This document shows, piece by piece, positions 25,301 to 34,126 of a DNA stretch of 64,000 bases. Below the pieces are notes generated by a model. That model made no database searches, had not been told where the DNA came from, and saw only the letters and a list, made by a program, of their open reading frames with translations. The position numbers and the translations under genes are program-made. Numbering within the stretch: position 1 is the stretch's first letter; each line of letters begins with the position of its first letter. The stretch comes from Lophius americanus (Eukaryota; Chordata; Actinopteri; Lophiiformes; Lophiidae), in NCBI GenBank assembly GCA_037951165.1, contig JBBDHG010000456.1, positions 341,001-405,000 of the forward strand, given 5' to 3'.

Positions 25301-28300
25301 GAAAAGAAGACCTGAGAGACGAAGACAGACACCCCTCACATGAATTCTCAGACTCAAAGAAGAGTGACGGACCCCCTCAGTCTCAGCTACAGCTGGCTAT
25401 GAGTCAGACCCAGACTGCATTGGCCCAGTCACTATACTATGGCCAGTACTCCAGAGGATTATACATGGACCAGAAACTCTTACTGGCCTCTAAGTGTTGT
25501 GACCAGACACATGGTGCTAAGCAGAGGGGTGAGAGAGGACAGGGGGCGAGGGACAGTGAAGATGACAAACATGTGGTTGGAGGTTCCACAGGTGGGCCCA
25601 TGCTATCTAAAGGTCCTGACAGCGGCGCTAAAGGTTGCTGTCCTAAACCCATCCTGTCTTACGTGGAGATGAGTGAGAGGGTGGAAAGGGGACAAAGTCT
25701 CGGCATGAAGGCTGTGCACAGTGGTATGATGGACCAGCACCAGGTCTCCATGAAGGACTGTGATGACATCAAGTCACCGTCCTCTTCCTCTTCTTCATCA
25801 ATCCACAACCCAAACAGTCAGACAGATCTGGACTCAAATGTTTCCTTTTCCAGTGTAAGTTTCTCCCTCTGTCTCTAACCCGCCGCCGCCGCTGATGGTG
25901 TTGTTGGTGTGCTTTAATGACTGTTGTTGAGTGTCACGAAGAGATTAATCGCCAAACCGATAGGTGCTAACAACAAAGACCATATCATGTGGCTTCTGTG
26001 GTGCTGTAGCTCTTCATTGACATTTGACATATCGCCTGAAATCGACATGGTGGTGGTTGATTTGATGGATACACATGTCTTAATGTTTGTGGTAAGAAGT
26101 AAGAACAGTTATATGTCAAATTCTCTTTAGCTGTAAATGCAAAACATAAATACCGAATGAAACATTTTGTAAGTGTCGGTTCTGATATGAGCGACTTTTT
26201 CGGAACGCTTGCACACATTTTTTTGCAGTGTCATCCCAAGCCATGCTGGGTCATGTAAGGAAGATTGTATGAATTGAATGAGAGTTTTGGGGGGGCATAT
26301 TGTTTTGGCTTGAATCTCGGCGGTTGATCATGTTTGAGACGTTCCTTGAATCGTAATCATGAGAGGGACGGCAACCTCTACGCATTCCACCTGTGATTGA
26401 CCGCCTGCTGTTGAAACGTCATCATCCTCCATCAACATCCCACCCCAGAGCTACGATAGGTGGTCTGTCTATGGTTCTGGTCACTCCAGTACACAGTGTT
26501 TCCTCTATAGTCACTCAGCAGAGGTGGGCCACCTCAGCAAGAAATTCTCCAACCCTCCTAGAAAGTAAAACGAGCAAATAAACAACATCAATTAACCTCC
26601 CTTTCCTGCCAAAAACCACGAAAGAGGAAAATGCTAGAGGGCTATCAATCGGTATTTAGTTTCCGTGCTGTGACTGACCAGAGACGTGGACTGAAGTCAA
26701 CTAACGCCATACTGATTCCCACCCACCACTGTTAACAAAGAGCGCTAGGGGAAACACTACAACTAGCACCAACACTTGTCCCCATCGATCTAGCCCTCAG
26801 ACGGCCCGGCATGGGCTCACTGCCTGGTTCACAGCAAATACTCAGAGCTACAGAGCCAACACGGTGAGGAAGCCGAGGAGGGCGAAGCAGACATGGGAAA
26901 AGAATGGGGAGCTACCATGGAGCCTGCCGGCGCCAAGATGACCTCGGGAGGAGGAGAGCGGGGCGGAGTTTTGGTTGGAGATGCTAAGAAAGCCAGGGTC
27001 CACGGATCCCATGATCTACTACCCAGCATCGACGCTGAGGAGTCCGACAGGCTGGAGGGGCTAGACGATCAAGGGCAGGAGCCAATGGGAGGGCTGTCCG
27101 AGGAGTCTCAGAGTGCCCGGGCGGCCGTGTCTCCTCCCATGACCCCTCACCAGCTTTACATCCAGTACCAGCACTACCTAACAATGTGTGAGAGCAGCGG
27201 AGGTTCCTACAGAGGGGTATCCCCAACCCTGGTCCACAACTACCCAGGTAAGAGTCTGGAGAGGTTTGTGTTTTGTCAGCGTGACATTTCTTATGTCGCT
27301 GTAGGAAAAGAAACCTTTATCTGTCACCGACCAAAAGACACAAAGTGCCTCCGATCATAGACCAGTAGGCCGTAACAAAAAACCACAGCTCTGCAATTCC
27401 CTGTCGGTTCTGTTTTTATGAGAACCAGCATTAACTTGTTCAGCAATTCCTGTTATTGGATCTCTTTGTTGGGATCAGAAGACTTAGGATAGCCTTAGCT
27501 CTCAAAACCTTGGGGGCTCATGACTCTATCGCCTGTTCACTGTTTGTCCTTCCTTAGACCACTTTGTTGGGTACCGTCCACTGCAGACCGGTAGCACACA
27601 ACAGGTTCTGCAGTCGGGAGCTGCTGACACTTTTGTCCGGCCATCACAAAATGGTGTTTGTCGAAAGCGCTCAGACCCTCCCATCTGCCCGGCTTCCTAC
27701 TCATTTTAAGACGAACTGTTCACTTCCGGCCTTCCGGGGGCCAGGGTAACCAAACAATCAACCTTATTCCGACTTCACCTCTCTGTGGTTGTACTGTTAT
27801 GGCTGAAACTATGCAGTGTTCATCAAATATGAATCTAGATTCTCCTTACAGCTAGATTCTACTTCTTACTCAAAAAGTTTCCAGAAACATATTTGGTTGC
27901 CATGTTGCGAACATATTCTCCGAGGCAATGTGACATCATTTGATGTGTATATTTTATTTTACTCTAGCAGTTCCCATTTTACTCACTAGGGGGCGTTTCT
28001 TCTCTGGAAAAACAGTTTATTCTGCCATAACTTCCTAACAGTTGGTCGGATTTAGCCCAAATTTTGTGCATTAGAATTGGCTGGAGCAGATTTATCTTAT
28101 ATACGTATACAGGTATATCCTATTTTTACTTTCATAGATCATGTTTTACACACCAGGGGGGCATTTAAAAAAGGAAGTTTTCCAAAAAAACACTTTTTTA
28201 GACATAAGGTAAAAGGTATTATTATTTAAGGTATAAATAATCTTTTTAACAAATTACATCTTAAATACTAGTCAATAGGATACGATGTATGAATGTATGT

Positions 28301-31300
28301 TTTAAGTAACCGAATGTGGGAAAAACTCAGGAAGATTTAGGTTTGTTTTTTTTTCTCCAAAGCTGAATCAGCACTTTTAGATGGAATCCATTTTTTATTT
28401 TTATGTTTTTCAGAAAAACATAAAAAACTGTTAAATGGCATAATATTAAGTCAAGAGGAGCGGAAACGTTGAGTCGTGCGTGTAGCAACTATTGAACTTT
28501 AACCCTTTAATGTCGCCACTAGGAGAAAAAAAGTAAAATTATTTCCTTGCATATTTTGAATTTTGGCGGGAAAGTATTAATTTAATATCTTAAGACACTA
28601 ACGATAAAATGACAAATGTTTTAAAACAGTAAAAATCAGACCGATCACCTCTCAACCTTTATGTAAAGCATATTTTTAAACAACTAGACCCTTATTAGAC
28701 TTTATTTTATTTTGTATTATTGTATAAAGTCCTCAAATATCAAAATAAAAACTAAAGGAAGCAAAAAAAAACAAACCATAATTTTACTTATCAATTAAGA
28801 CTTTCTGGTGATGGTTAACGCCTCGTTTTCCGCGGTGCCCTTTGACCCGTGGTGTCCCTCAGGGCTCCCTCCTAGGCCCCTCACTGTTTAACACGTACAA
28901 ACCGCCACCGCTTCATATTCTAAACGGTTTCAGTCACGTTTGACAACAAATAGCCTCAAACTCAATAATAGAGCAGCATAGAATGTAATGATGATGTTAA
29001 ACGGCGTTTTCGTCCGTGTGTTTGTGTTCTCCAGGTTTCCACTACCCTCTGTACGGTAAGACGGCGGGCAGGGAGGAGTCGGAGGTGACTCCGCCCAGCA
29101 GAGGAGGAGTCCTGAGCGGCAAGCAGAGCAGCGACTCGTCTTCGTCCTCCGCCATGGAGCTGCTGCAGCAGCAGAGCCATCAGTACCACGGGAAATCACC
29201 TGCTGTGAGACCCCGCCCACTTTACACGCTCCACCCACTGATTGGAGGCGGAGAGAGGGCGACCTTCAGGGCCCGCCTTAAAAACAGAACGGTTAGTCCC
29301 CCTCTGACGATGTTAAACTCCAGATGTGTGTCTTCATGCAGCCCGCCGAGAAGGGGTCACCTGAGGGGGAGAGAGAGACGGAGCGAGAGAGGAACCACGT
29401 GTCGTACGCCCGACACCTGCACACACACCATCACACACACCTGGGTATGAGCTACAACCTGATGTCAGGACAGTACGACATCTACCAAGGTACTGCCGCA
29501 CGCCAGTGACATCATCATCATCATCATCCTCGTCATCATCACTAGCTAACACCTCAGCGTAACCGTGACGATCAGGACGCCGCGTGAAGCGGAGAACGGC
29601 AAAAGAAAGAGTTTTTAAAGTGTTTGCCTTTTATTTCCAATTGGCTTTCTTCATTGCTGGAAGAAGTAACCGGATTACTACGATTAATTAAAAGTACAAA
29701 TACGTTGTGGTAAGAGTACTCGCTTAAAAGTAGTGACGATGTAAAGATTCTAAGTATAACAAAGTTTTTTTTCTCACAATCTTGTTAATTGAGTAAAAAC
29801 ATCACAAAAGATACAAATATAATTATAAATAAGAATAAAAAATGTATAACATAACTTTATTGTGAAAAAAGTTAATTTAACTGGAGCTGGGGGCTCAGCT
29901 TCAACAGTTCCTTTGATGTTCCTTTGGGGGTGGAGCTGGGGGCTCAGCTTCAACAGTTCCATTGATTCTTTCAATGTTCTTTTTGGTTGGTGGAGCTTTG
30001 GGGGCTCAACAGGCTGAACAGAGACGCCGAAGTGGAAGACGCAGGAGACGAGCGGCTATGACGAGCGGTATTTAAGAGATGCTCAGAGAGTTTGTAGGAG
30101 TTGTCAGTAGATTTAGAATCTGGCAATAACTAATAATAATAAATGATAATAATTAATGGAGATTTCTGGAGAAGTTTTTCCCTAAACTTTGGGTTCTGTT
30201 GTTCCTTTGATGTTTTATAGTGTAGAGGAACAGGAAATGACAAAACATGGGTCTGAGAAGGTTCAGAAGTTGAGTTTGGCCCTTGGTGGAGGTTTCAATG
30301 TCTTCTAGGTATCAGTAGTATTAGTAGTATTAGTAGTATTAGTAGTATTAGTAGTATTGGTAGTATTGGTAGTACTGGTAGTATTAGTAGTATTAGTAGT
30401 ATTAGTAGTATTGGTAGTATTGGTAGTACTGGTAGTACTGGTAGTATTGGTAGTATTAGTAGTATTGGTAGTATTACTAGTATTGGTAGTATTGGTAGTA
30501 TTAGTAGTATTAGTAGTATTGGTAGTATTGGTAGTATAGGTAGTATTCGTAGTATTGGTAGTATTTGTAGTATTAGTAGTATTGGTAGTATTAGTAGTAT
30601 TAGTAGTATTAGTAGTATTGGTAGTATTGGTAGTATTGGTAGTACTGGTAGTATTAGTAGTATTGGTAGTATTAGTAGTATTGGTAGTATTGGTAGTACT
30701 GGTAGTACTGGTAGTACTGGTAGTATTGGTAGTATTAGTAGTATTGGTAGTATTACTAGTATTGGTAGTATTGGTAGTATTAGTAGTATTAGTAGTATTG
30801 GTAGTATTGGTAGTATTGGTAGTATAGGTAGTATTCGTAGTATTTGTAGTATTTGTAGTATTAGTAGTATTGGTAGTATTAGTAGTATTAGTAGTATTGG
30901 TAGTATTGGTAGTATTGGTAGTATAGGTAGTATTCGTAGTATTGGTAGTATTTGTAGTATTAGTAGTATTGGTAGTATTAGTAGTATTGGTAGTATTGGT
31001 AGTATTGGTAGTATTGGTAGTATTTGTAGTATTGGTAGTATTGGTAGTATTGGTAGTATTGGTAGTATTGGTAGTATTGGTAGTATAGGTAGTATTCGTA
31101 GTATTCGTAGTATTAGTAGTATTTGTAGTATTAGTAGTATTGGTAGTATTACTAGTATTGGTAGTATTGGTAGTATTGGTAGTATTGGTAGTATTGGTAG
31201 TATTCGTAGTATTGGTAGTATTTGTAGTATTTGTAGTATTGGCAGTATTGGTAGTACTGGTAGTATAAGTAGTATTGGTAGTATTGGTAGTATTGGTAGT

Positions 31301-34126
31301 ATAGGTAGTATTGGTAGTGCATTATAAATTAAATGTATTATTATTATTATTATTATTATTATTGGTAGTATTGGTAGTATTGGTAGTACTGGTAGTATTG
31401 GTAGTATTGGTAGTATTAGTAGTATTGGTAGTATTGGTAGTATTGGTAGTATTGGTAGTACTGGTAGTATTGGTAGTATTGGTAGTATTGGTAGTATTGG
31501 TAGTATTAGTAGTATTAGTAGTATTGGTAGTATTGGTAGTACTGGTAGTATTGGTAGTATTGGTAGTATTGGTAGTATTAGTAGTATTGGTAGTATTGGT
31601 AGTATTGGTAGTATTGGTAGTACTGGTAGTATTAGTAGTATTGGTAGTATTGGTAGTATTGGTAGTACTGGTAGTATTGGTAGTATTGGTAGTATTGGTA
31701 GTATTGGTAGTATTGGTAGTATTGGTAGTATTGGTAGTACTGGTAGTATTGGTAGTATTGGTAGTATTGGTAGTATTAGTAGTATTAGTAGTATTGGTAG
31801 TACTGGTAGTATTGGTAGTATTGGTAGTATTGGTAGTACTGGTAGTATTGGTAGTATTGGTAGTATTAGTAGTATTAGTAGTATTAGTAGTAAAAATGAT
31901 CTGGTAATGTTTGAAGTAACTGAGTCGTAGCAACATGGACGGAAAATATCCAAAGGAGTTGTTTTCATATCCAGGGTTTCATGTATGGCTTTGGTGTTTT
32001 TCTTCTCTCTGGGGCTTTAAAGGAGCTGTTGATGTTCTCGTGGAAAACAGAATGTTTTTATGGACGGATAGTCAATTCCAGAAGTGTCTCCAGAACATTC
32101 CAGGACATTTTCTGTGAAGTTCTACGTTTCATGGATGGTTTGCTCATAATCACAGGACATCAAAGTCATCATCGTCTGGGTTTCATGACACAGACACAAA
32201 AAGACATGCGTACACCTACGACAAATACACCAAAGACAGCAGATTCACATGTCACAATGACATCAAAGACACATTGCACGAAGATATTGTGGTAACGTGC
32301 CACAAAAACATCAAAGTTTTCTGGTTATTAGACACAAAGACGCCAAACACATCAAGTTCATCTGTCACAAAGACACCTGAGTCTCACGACACAGACACCA
32401 AAGACACCTGGGTCTCACAACATAGACACCTGAGTCTCACGGCACAGACACCAAAGACACCTGAGTCTCAGGACACAGACACCAAAGACACCTGAGTCTC
32501 AGGACACAGACACCAAAGACACCTGAGTGTCACGACACAGACACCAAAGACACCTGAGTCTCAGGGCACAGACACAAAAGACACCTGAGTCTCAGGACAC
32601 AGACACCAATGACACCTGAGTGTCACGACACAGACACCAAAGACACCTGAGTCTCAGGACACAGACACAAAAGACACCTGAGTCTCAGAACACAGACACC
32701 AAAGACACCTGAGTGTCACGACACAGACACCAAAGACACCTGAGTCTCAGGACACAGACACAAAAGACACCTGAGTCTCAGGACACAGACACCTGAGTCT
32801 CAGGACACAGACACCAAAGACATTAATGCCTCATCACAAGATAAATCAAAGATGTCAGGTTGACATGACACAGTGACTGAATGACGCGTGTCGTCCCCCC
32901 CGACATAAACACCGTCTGAAACACAGACAGAAAAGATGCCTGTGGTCACAACCCTCCTCCTCCTCCTCCTCCTCCTCCTCCTCCTCCTCCTCCTCCTCCA
33001 TCAGCATCACTTCAGGGTTTTCTTTAAAAACATTTTTAGTTCATTTTTGAGTTCCAGCTCGGGTTCGCCGTCAGACTCATGGATTATTCACGGGGGTTTG
33101 GATCTTATAAAGTCAACTCTTCGCAGTGAGACGCCGGAGAATTGGGTCGAGTTTCTGCCGGGCCGATAAATCAAAAACTCTCTTCTGGGAATAAGCGCTC
33201 ACTTCTTAATCACTGCTCAGAAGGCGGCGTCTCGCGCCTTAATGCTCCTCCACAGGTCCATTATCGGCTGCTCCGGAGATTTCCAGGAGCCCTACATCAG
33301 CGCCGTGGTTTTAACGTGAGAAGTAACGCAGGGGGAAAGTGTCAGTTAAACGGCGTTATCGCGTTATCTTAACGGTAATTACTGCTGAAGAGAGGAGAGC
33401 GATGCTGACGGAGGAAGAGGAGCAGGTGGTTTCATACCGCCGCAGACAGCAGAGCCGCTTAATGATGATGATGATGATGATGATGATGTTTAGGTGTCGA
33501 AAAATATATCAAGTTATGTTTTCAAATGTTTTCACCAAAGCATGATTGAAAAACATCATTATTCAATTTTTTCATTATTTAGGTTTATTGGTTGTTTTTT
33601 GTTTAAAGTGTTTAAACATTTAAAAAAAGATAAATGTAGAAATATAAATTTAAAAATAACAAATAAAAATATGTATTTTAAAATACAAAATTCAAATATG
33701 AAAAAATATGAAAAAATATGAAAAAATATGAAAAAATATGAAAAAATATGAAAAAATCATTTAAAAAATATAAACCTAAGAAATATAAATCTGAAAATAA
33801 ATACTAAATTACAAAAAATAAACACAAAAAGAAATAAATAATTATAAAAAAATATACATGCGTGTGAGTGTTTGAGTATATGAATATATATATTTGCGTG
33901 TGTGTGTGTGTGTGTGTGTGTGAGAAGTTGAAACGATTTTCATCGTTTCAACTTCCTTTTAAATGTTTAAACTCCATTTTTATTTTTTTCCCAAAGACGG
34001 ATGAACCCGACTCCAGATTTTTACAGACTGCACCTTTAAACGGAAACGGTCTTCCCTGACGGTTTCCCCACATGTGATTGGCTGTTCTGTCCTCTTGTCT
34101 CCGCAGAGAGCGACGGGAAGAAGTAG
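15327..34126 (+). CDS. znf608: Zinc finger protein 608 (spliced, 5' partial in window)
   Basis: The exons encode a protein matching vertebrate ZNF608. Landmarks in order are DPMFTVPAP, VRTRSVGTNTQD, CLGPCQPGTSVNLEGIVWHE, VVNVTWRKRTYVGTLLDCTK, RGRGKRMR, KRKNKPP, one C2H2-type finger (CPHPNC...HQTHAH), MPKLEAEGLIDKK, RPIAPAPAP, ESQESRMASIRAEADKVYTF, NSPAYSDISDA and RHLHTHHHTHLGM. MPKLEAEGLIDKK and LPIISNMT favour ZNF608 over its paralogue ZNF609. The joined exons give 1200 residues. Human ZNF608 is about 1500, so the N-terminal ~300 residues, including the acidic [20 protein letters not shown]-like start, must lie upstream of the window. The family is nuclear and probably regulatory: ZNF609 works with NIPBL and Integrator, and mouse Zfp608 represses Rag genes. 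The extreme C-terminus is unresolved: splicing to 34107-34126, splicing to another exon, or read-through to a stop at 29507-29509. The spliced phases close in frame only with the donor at 25852. Confidence 0.9.
15630..16060 (+). repeat. CTAGGGGG-family degenerate repeat monomers
   Basis: Three successive monomers each contain a cataactc/ccataattt start, a 'gga...gattc...' body and an end box: acatagggggagattt, acccactagggggagatt and gactctagggggcgctc. The family is related to copies at 11.0, 27.95 and possibly 18.15 kb. Confidence 0.5.
16190..16450. other. Candidate conserved non-coding element
   Basis: A complex, non-repetitive stretch with homeodomain-like words (gctgctaatgaataaatccc, ggtattaattaactgcag) in the znf608 intron. 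Enhancer status is inference only. Confidence 0.25.
16720..16990. repeat. Degenerate CCTAC/CTGAC repeat
   Basis: Irregular tandem repeats of cctactgacctac-like words. Confidence 0.7.
17036..17345 (+). mobile_element. Tc1-like 5' fragment with TG insertion
   Basis: It starts tcagccataacattgcaacc and continues actgacaggtgaggtgaata, then a (TG)n tract, aggcagcaagtgaacattttg and actttgacaaggaccttattg. It then jumps to aaaaggtgtcagaacacggt, which lies further inside the element, so it carries an internal deletion. Confidence 0.75.
17457..17549. repeat. (GA)n microsatellite
   Basis: An interrupted GA tract with gggaga variants. Confidence 0.95.
17550..18580. other. znf608 intron: no gene seen
   Basis: It contains a possible CTAGGGGG-family remnant at about 18150-18350 and a CTCF-like word at 18154. 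A complex single-copy stretch at 18430-18570 (cttaattgaccatcaagaag...) could be conserved non-coding DNA. Confidence 0.3.
18584..18622. repeat. (GGA)n trinucleotide repeat
   Basis: About 12 GAG/GGA units. Confidence 0.9.
18953..18983. repeat. (TA)n microsatellite
   Basis: A perfect TA tract. Confidence 0.9.
19067..19081 (-). promoter_or_regulatory. CTCF-like motif (perfect core)
   Basis: The reverse strand reads ccactagatggcgct, matching CCASYAGRKGGCRSY at all 15 positions. Confidence 0.45.
19253..19298. repeat. (TG)n microsatellite
   Basis: A perfect TG tract of about 23 units, followed to ~19620 by a degenerate T-rich repeat built on tttgcattttttaaatttag. Confidence 0.9.
20097..20184 (+). 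CDS. znf608: znf608 exon
   Basis: The acceptor is tgtttggacag and the donor is CCGAG|gtaaga (phase 2). It encodes VLVVNVTWRKRTYVGTLLDC followed by TKHDWAPPR, the most conserved block of the ZNF608/609 family. It completes the split Gly codon of the previous exon. Confidence 0.93.
20407..20515 (+). mobile_element. Tc1-like 5' end fragment
   Basis: It starts tcagccattacattacaacc and includes ccacctgtcagtgggcgggg and aggcaggaagggaatgttt. Confidence 0.65.
20516..21929. other. znf608 intron: no gene seen
   Basis: 20690-20890 is a complex stretch with taattaagcgtttccctgg and gctaattaagctttctcgtc words, a weak conserved non-coding candidate. The rest is AT-rich or unremarkable. Confidence 0.3.
21930..22258 (-). 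mobile_element. Tc1-like 5' half, decayed
   Basis: The minus strand starts agctaaaacattataaccaa, runs through the tgagagg/gtggttaccgtggttacct subterminal words, the 5' leader and gactttgacaaagatcatat, then tgggtcagaacatctgaaga. This order matches the N-terminal part of fish Tc1-like transposase genes; no intact frame remains. Confidence 0.7.
22259..23068. other. znf608 intron: no gene seen
   Basis: Complex non-coding sequence with no recognised element. Confidence 0.3.
23069..23165. repeat. Near-perfect ~97-bp palindrome
   Basis: It is centred on 23117. In the inner 87 bp (23074-23160), 42 of 43 pairs match with a 1-nt centre, and pairing continues weakly to about 49-nt arms. The arm includes ggttctaaaatgcgttttgg and gatcggatcacaatc. 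It lies about 220 bp upstream of the large znf608 exon and resembles a foldback or MITE remnant. Confidence 0.9.
23385..25852 (+). CDS. znf608: znf608 large central exon
   Basis: The acceptor is ctctgtccag. The exon is about 2.47 kb and contains the single zinc finger, basic and serine-rich low-complexity stretches, and most of the protein's conserved motifs. Its first residues complete RFCESPSSD. Two overlapping donors are present. TCCA|gtgtaagt (end 25852, phase 1) keeps the downstream frame, while the stronger-looking AGT|gtaagt (end 25854, phase 0) does not join in frame to the next recognised exon. Confidence 0.9.
23881..23952 (+). other. znf608: C2H2-type zinc finger coding segment of znf608
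   Basis: This segment codes CPHPNC, a 12-residue spacer with KRYKHINGLRY, and then H-Q-T-H-A-H. The spacing is C-x4-C-x12-H-x2/4-H. It is the only zinc finger in the visible part of the protein, which agrees with the one-finger ZNF608/609 architecture. Confidence 0.9.
25860..26799. other. znf608 intron: no exon recognised
   Basis: No coding block was identified. A small exon cannot be excluded, because the strongest 5' donor does not match the phase of the next exon. Confidence 0.4.
26801..27247 (+). CDS. znf608: znf608 exon
   Basis: The acceptor is ctagccctcag and the donor is CCAG|gtaaga (phase 1). The start aligns with the family block that in mammals reads TWHHYVYQPKYLDQQ (here AWAHCLVHSKYSELQ). 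The end encodes VSPPMTPHQLYIQYQHYL, then RGVSPTLVHNYPG. An in-frame TAG at 26791 means the reading frame cannot extend further upstream. Confidence 0.85.
27415..27808 (-). mobile_element. Tc1-like 5' half, decayed
   Basis: The minus strand begins cagccataacagtacaaccac and reads through the leader to a gaaaggaaggac-type block. It holds words such as aagtggtctaaggaagg at about 27550. No open frame remains. Confidence 0.65.
27950..28175 (+). repeat. CTAGGGGG-family repeat monomers
   Basis: End boxes actcactagggggcgtttct and acacaccaggggggcattta are spaced about 170 bp apart with tctgccataacttcctaaca between them, the same monomer structure as at 15.63-16.06 kb. Confidence 0.5.
28176..28804. other. 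znf608 intron: AT-rich, no gene seen
   Basis: AT-rich sequence without a recognisable element. Confidence 0.4.
28805..28945 (+). mobile_element. LINE reverse-transcriptase fragment
   Basis: One frame codes GVPQGSLLGPSLFNTY, the conserved G-x-P-Q-G-S...GPLLF reverse-transcriptase motif of non-LTR retrotransposons. It is followed by the ggtttcagtcacgtttgaca tail shared with fragments at 44.8 and 51.2 kb. Confidence 0.65.
29035..29204 (+). CDS. znf608: znf608 exon
   Basis: The acceptor is gtgttctccag and the donor is CCTGCT|gtgaga (phase 0). It encodes GFHYPLYGKTAGREE through ELLQQQSHQYHGKSPA. About five residues found at the preceding junction in mammals (YPG-AYLSP-GFHYP, from memory) are absent, so a tiny exon upstream may have been missed. 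Confidence 0.88.
29342..29489 (+). CDS. znf608: znf608 exon near C-terminus
   Basis: The acceptor is tcttcatgcag and the donor is CCAAG|gtactg (phase 1). It encodes PAEKGSPEGERETERER and then YARHLHTHHHTHLGMSYNLM, SGQYDIYQ, matching the histidine-rich C-terminal block of ZNF608. If the donor is not used, the frame runs GTAARQ to a TGA at 29507-29509. Confidence 0.88.
29880..30115 (-). repeat. Dispersed repeat 'CCCCCAAAGGAACAT' copy 3 (inverted)
   Basis: The reverse complement contains cacccccaaaggaacatcaa and, at the far end, tctactgacaactcctacaa, matching copies at 1018 and 41966. Part of it (ggagctgggggctcagcttc) is duplicated in tandem. Confidence 0.55.
30116..30304. other. znf608 last putative intron: short unique stretch
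   Basis: It includes gttgttcctttgatgtttta, the same word that forms the palindrome at 41.9 kb. Confidence 0.4.
30305..31893. repeat. 1.6-kb satellite of 9-bp units (TAGTATTGG)
   Basis: Tandem units of tagtattgg/tagtattag/tagtactgg run for almost 1.6 kb, broken once by a (TTA)n run near 31336. Every frame on both strands is open (Val-Val-Leu, Ile-Leu-Pro, Asn-Thr-Thr repeats), so the very long frames, up to 557 codons on the minus strand, are not genes. Confidence 0.97.
32383..32822. repeat. 31-bp minisatellite, ~14 units
   Basis: The unit is acacagacaccaaagacacc followed by tgagtctcagg, with tgagtgtcacg variants. Confidence 0.92.
32952..33000. repeat. (CCT)n trinucleotide repeat
   Basis: About 16 TCC units. 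Confidence 0.95.
33001..33680. other. znf608 last putative intron: no certain exon
   Basis: A plausible acceptor (tgctcctccacag) at 33255 opens an in-phase 19-codon frame (GPLSAAPEIS...) ending at 33314, a weak alternative C-terminal exon. An (ATG)n run lies at 33463-33488. Confidence 0.3.
33686..33757. repeat. 10-bp tandem repeat (ATATGAAAAA)
   Basis: About seven copies of the 10-bp unit lie in an A-rich stretch. Confidence 0.9.
33897..33955. repeat. (TG)n tract followed by perfect 14-bp hairpin
   Basis: The TG tract ends at 33922. Arms gaagttgaaacgat (33924-33937) and atcgtttcaacttc (33942-33955) are perfect complements around a 4-nt loop. Confidence 0.9.
34107..34126 (+). CDS. znf608: Candidate terminal znf608 exon
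   Basis: A very good acceptor (pyrimidine-rich, ending tctccgcag) is followed in the right phase by codons for ESDGKK and a TAG. The sequence does not resemble the mammalian C-terminus (GLTSAALVASQQ...), so it may be a lineage-specific end or a false call. A competing in-phase acceptor at 33256 would encode GPLSAAPEISRSPTSAPWF and a stop at 33312-33314. Confidence 0.35.

Noticed and set aside
30295..31968. 557-codon minus-strand frame of Ile-Leu-Pro repeats and matching plus-strand Val-Val-Leu frames
   Set aside because: Translation of the 9-bp satellite, which lacks stops in most frames.
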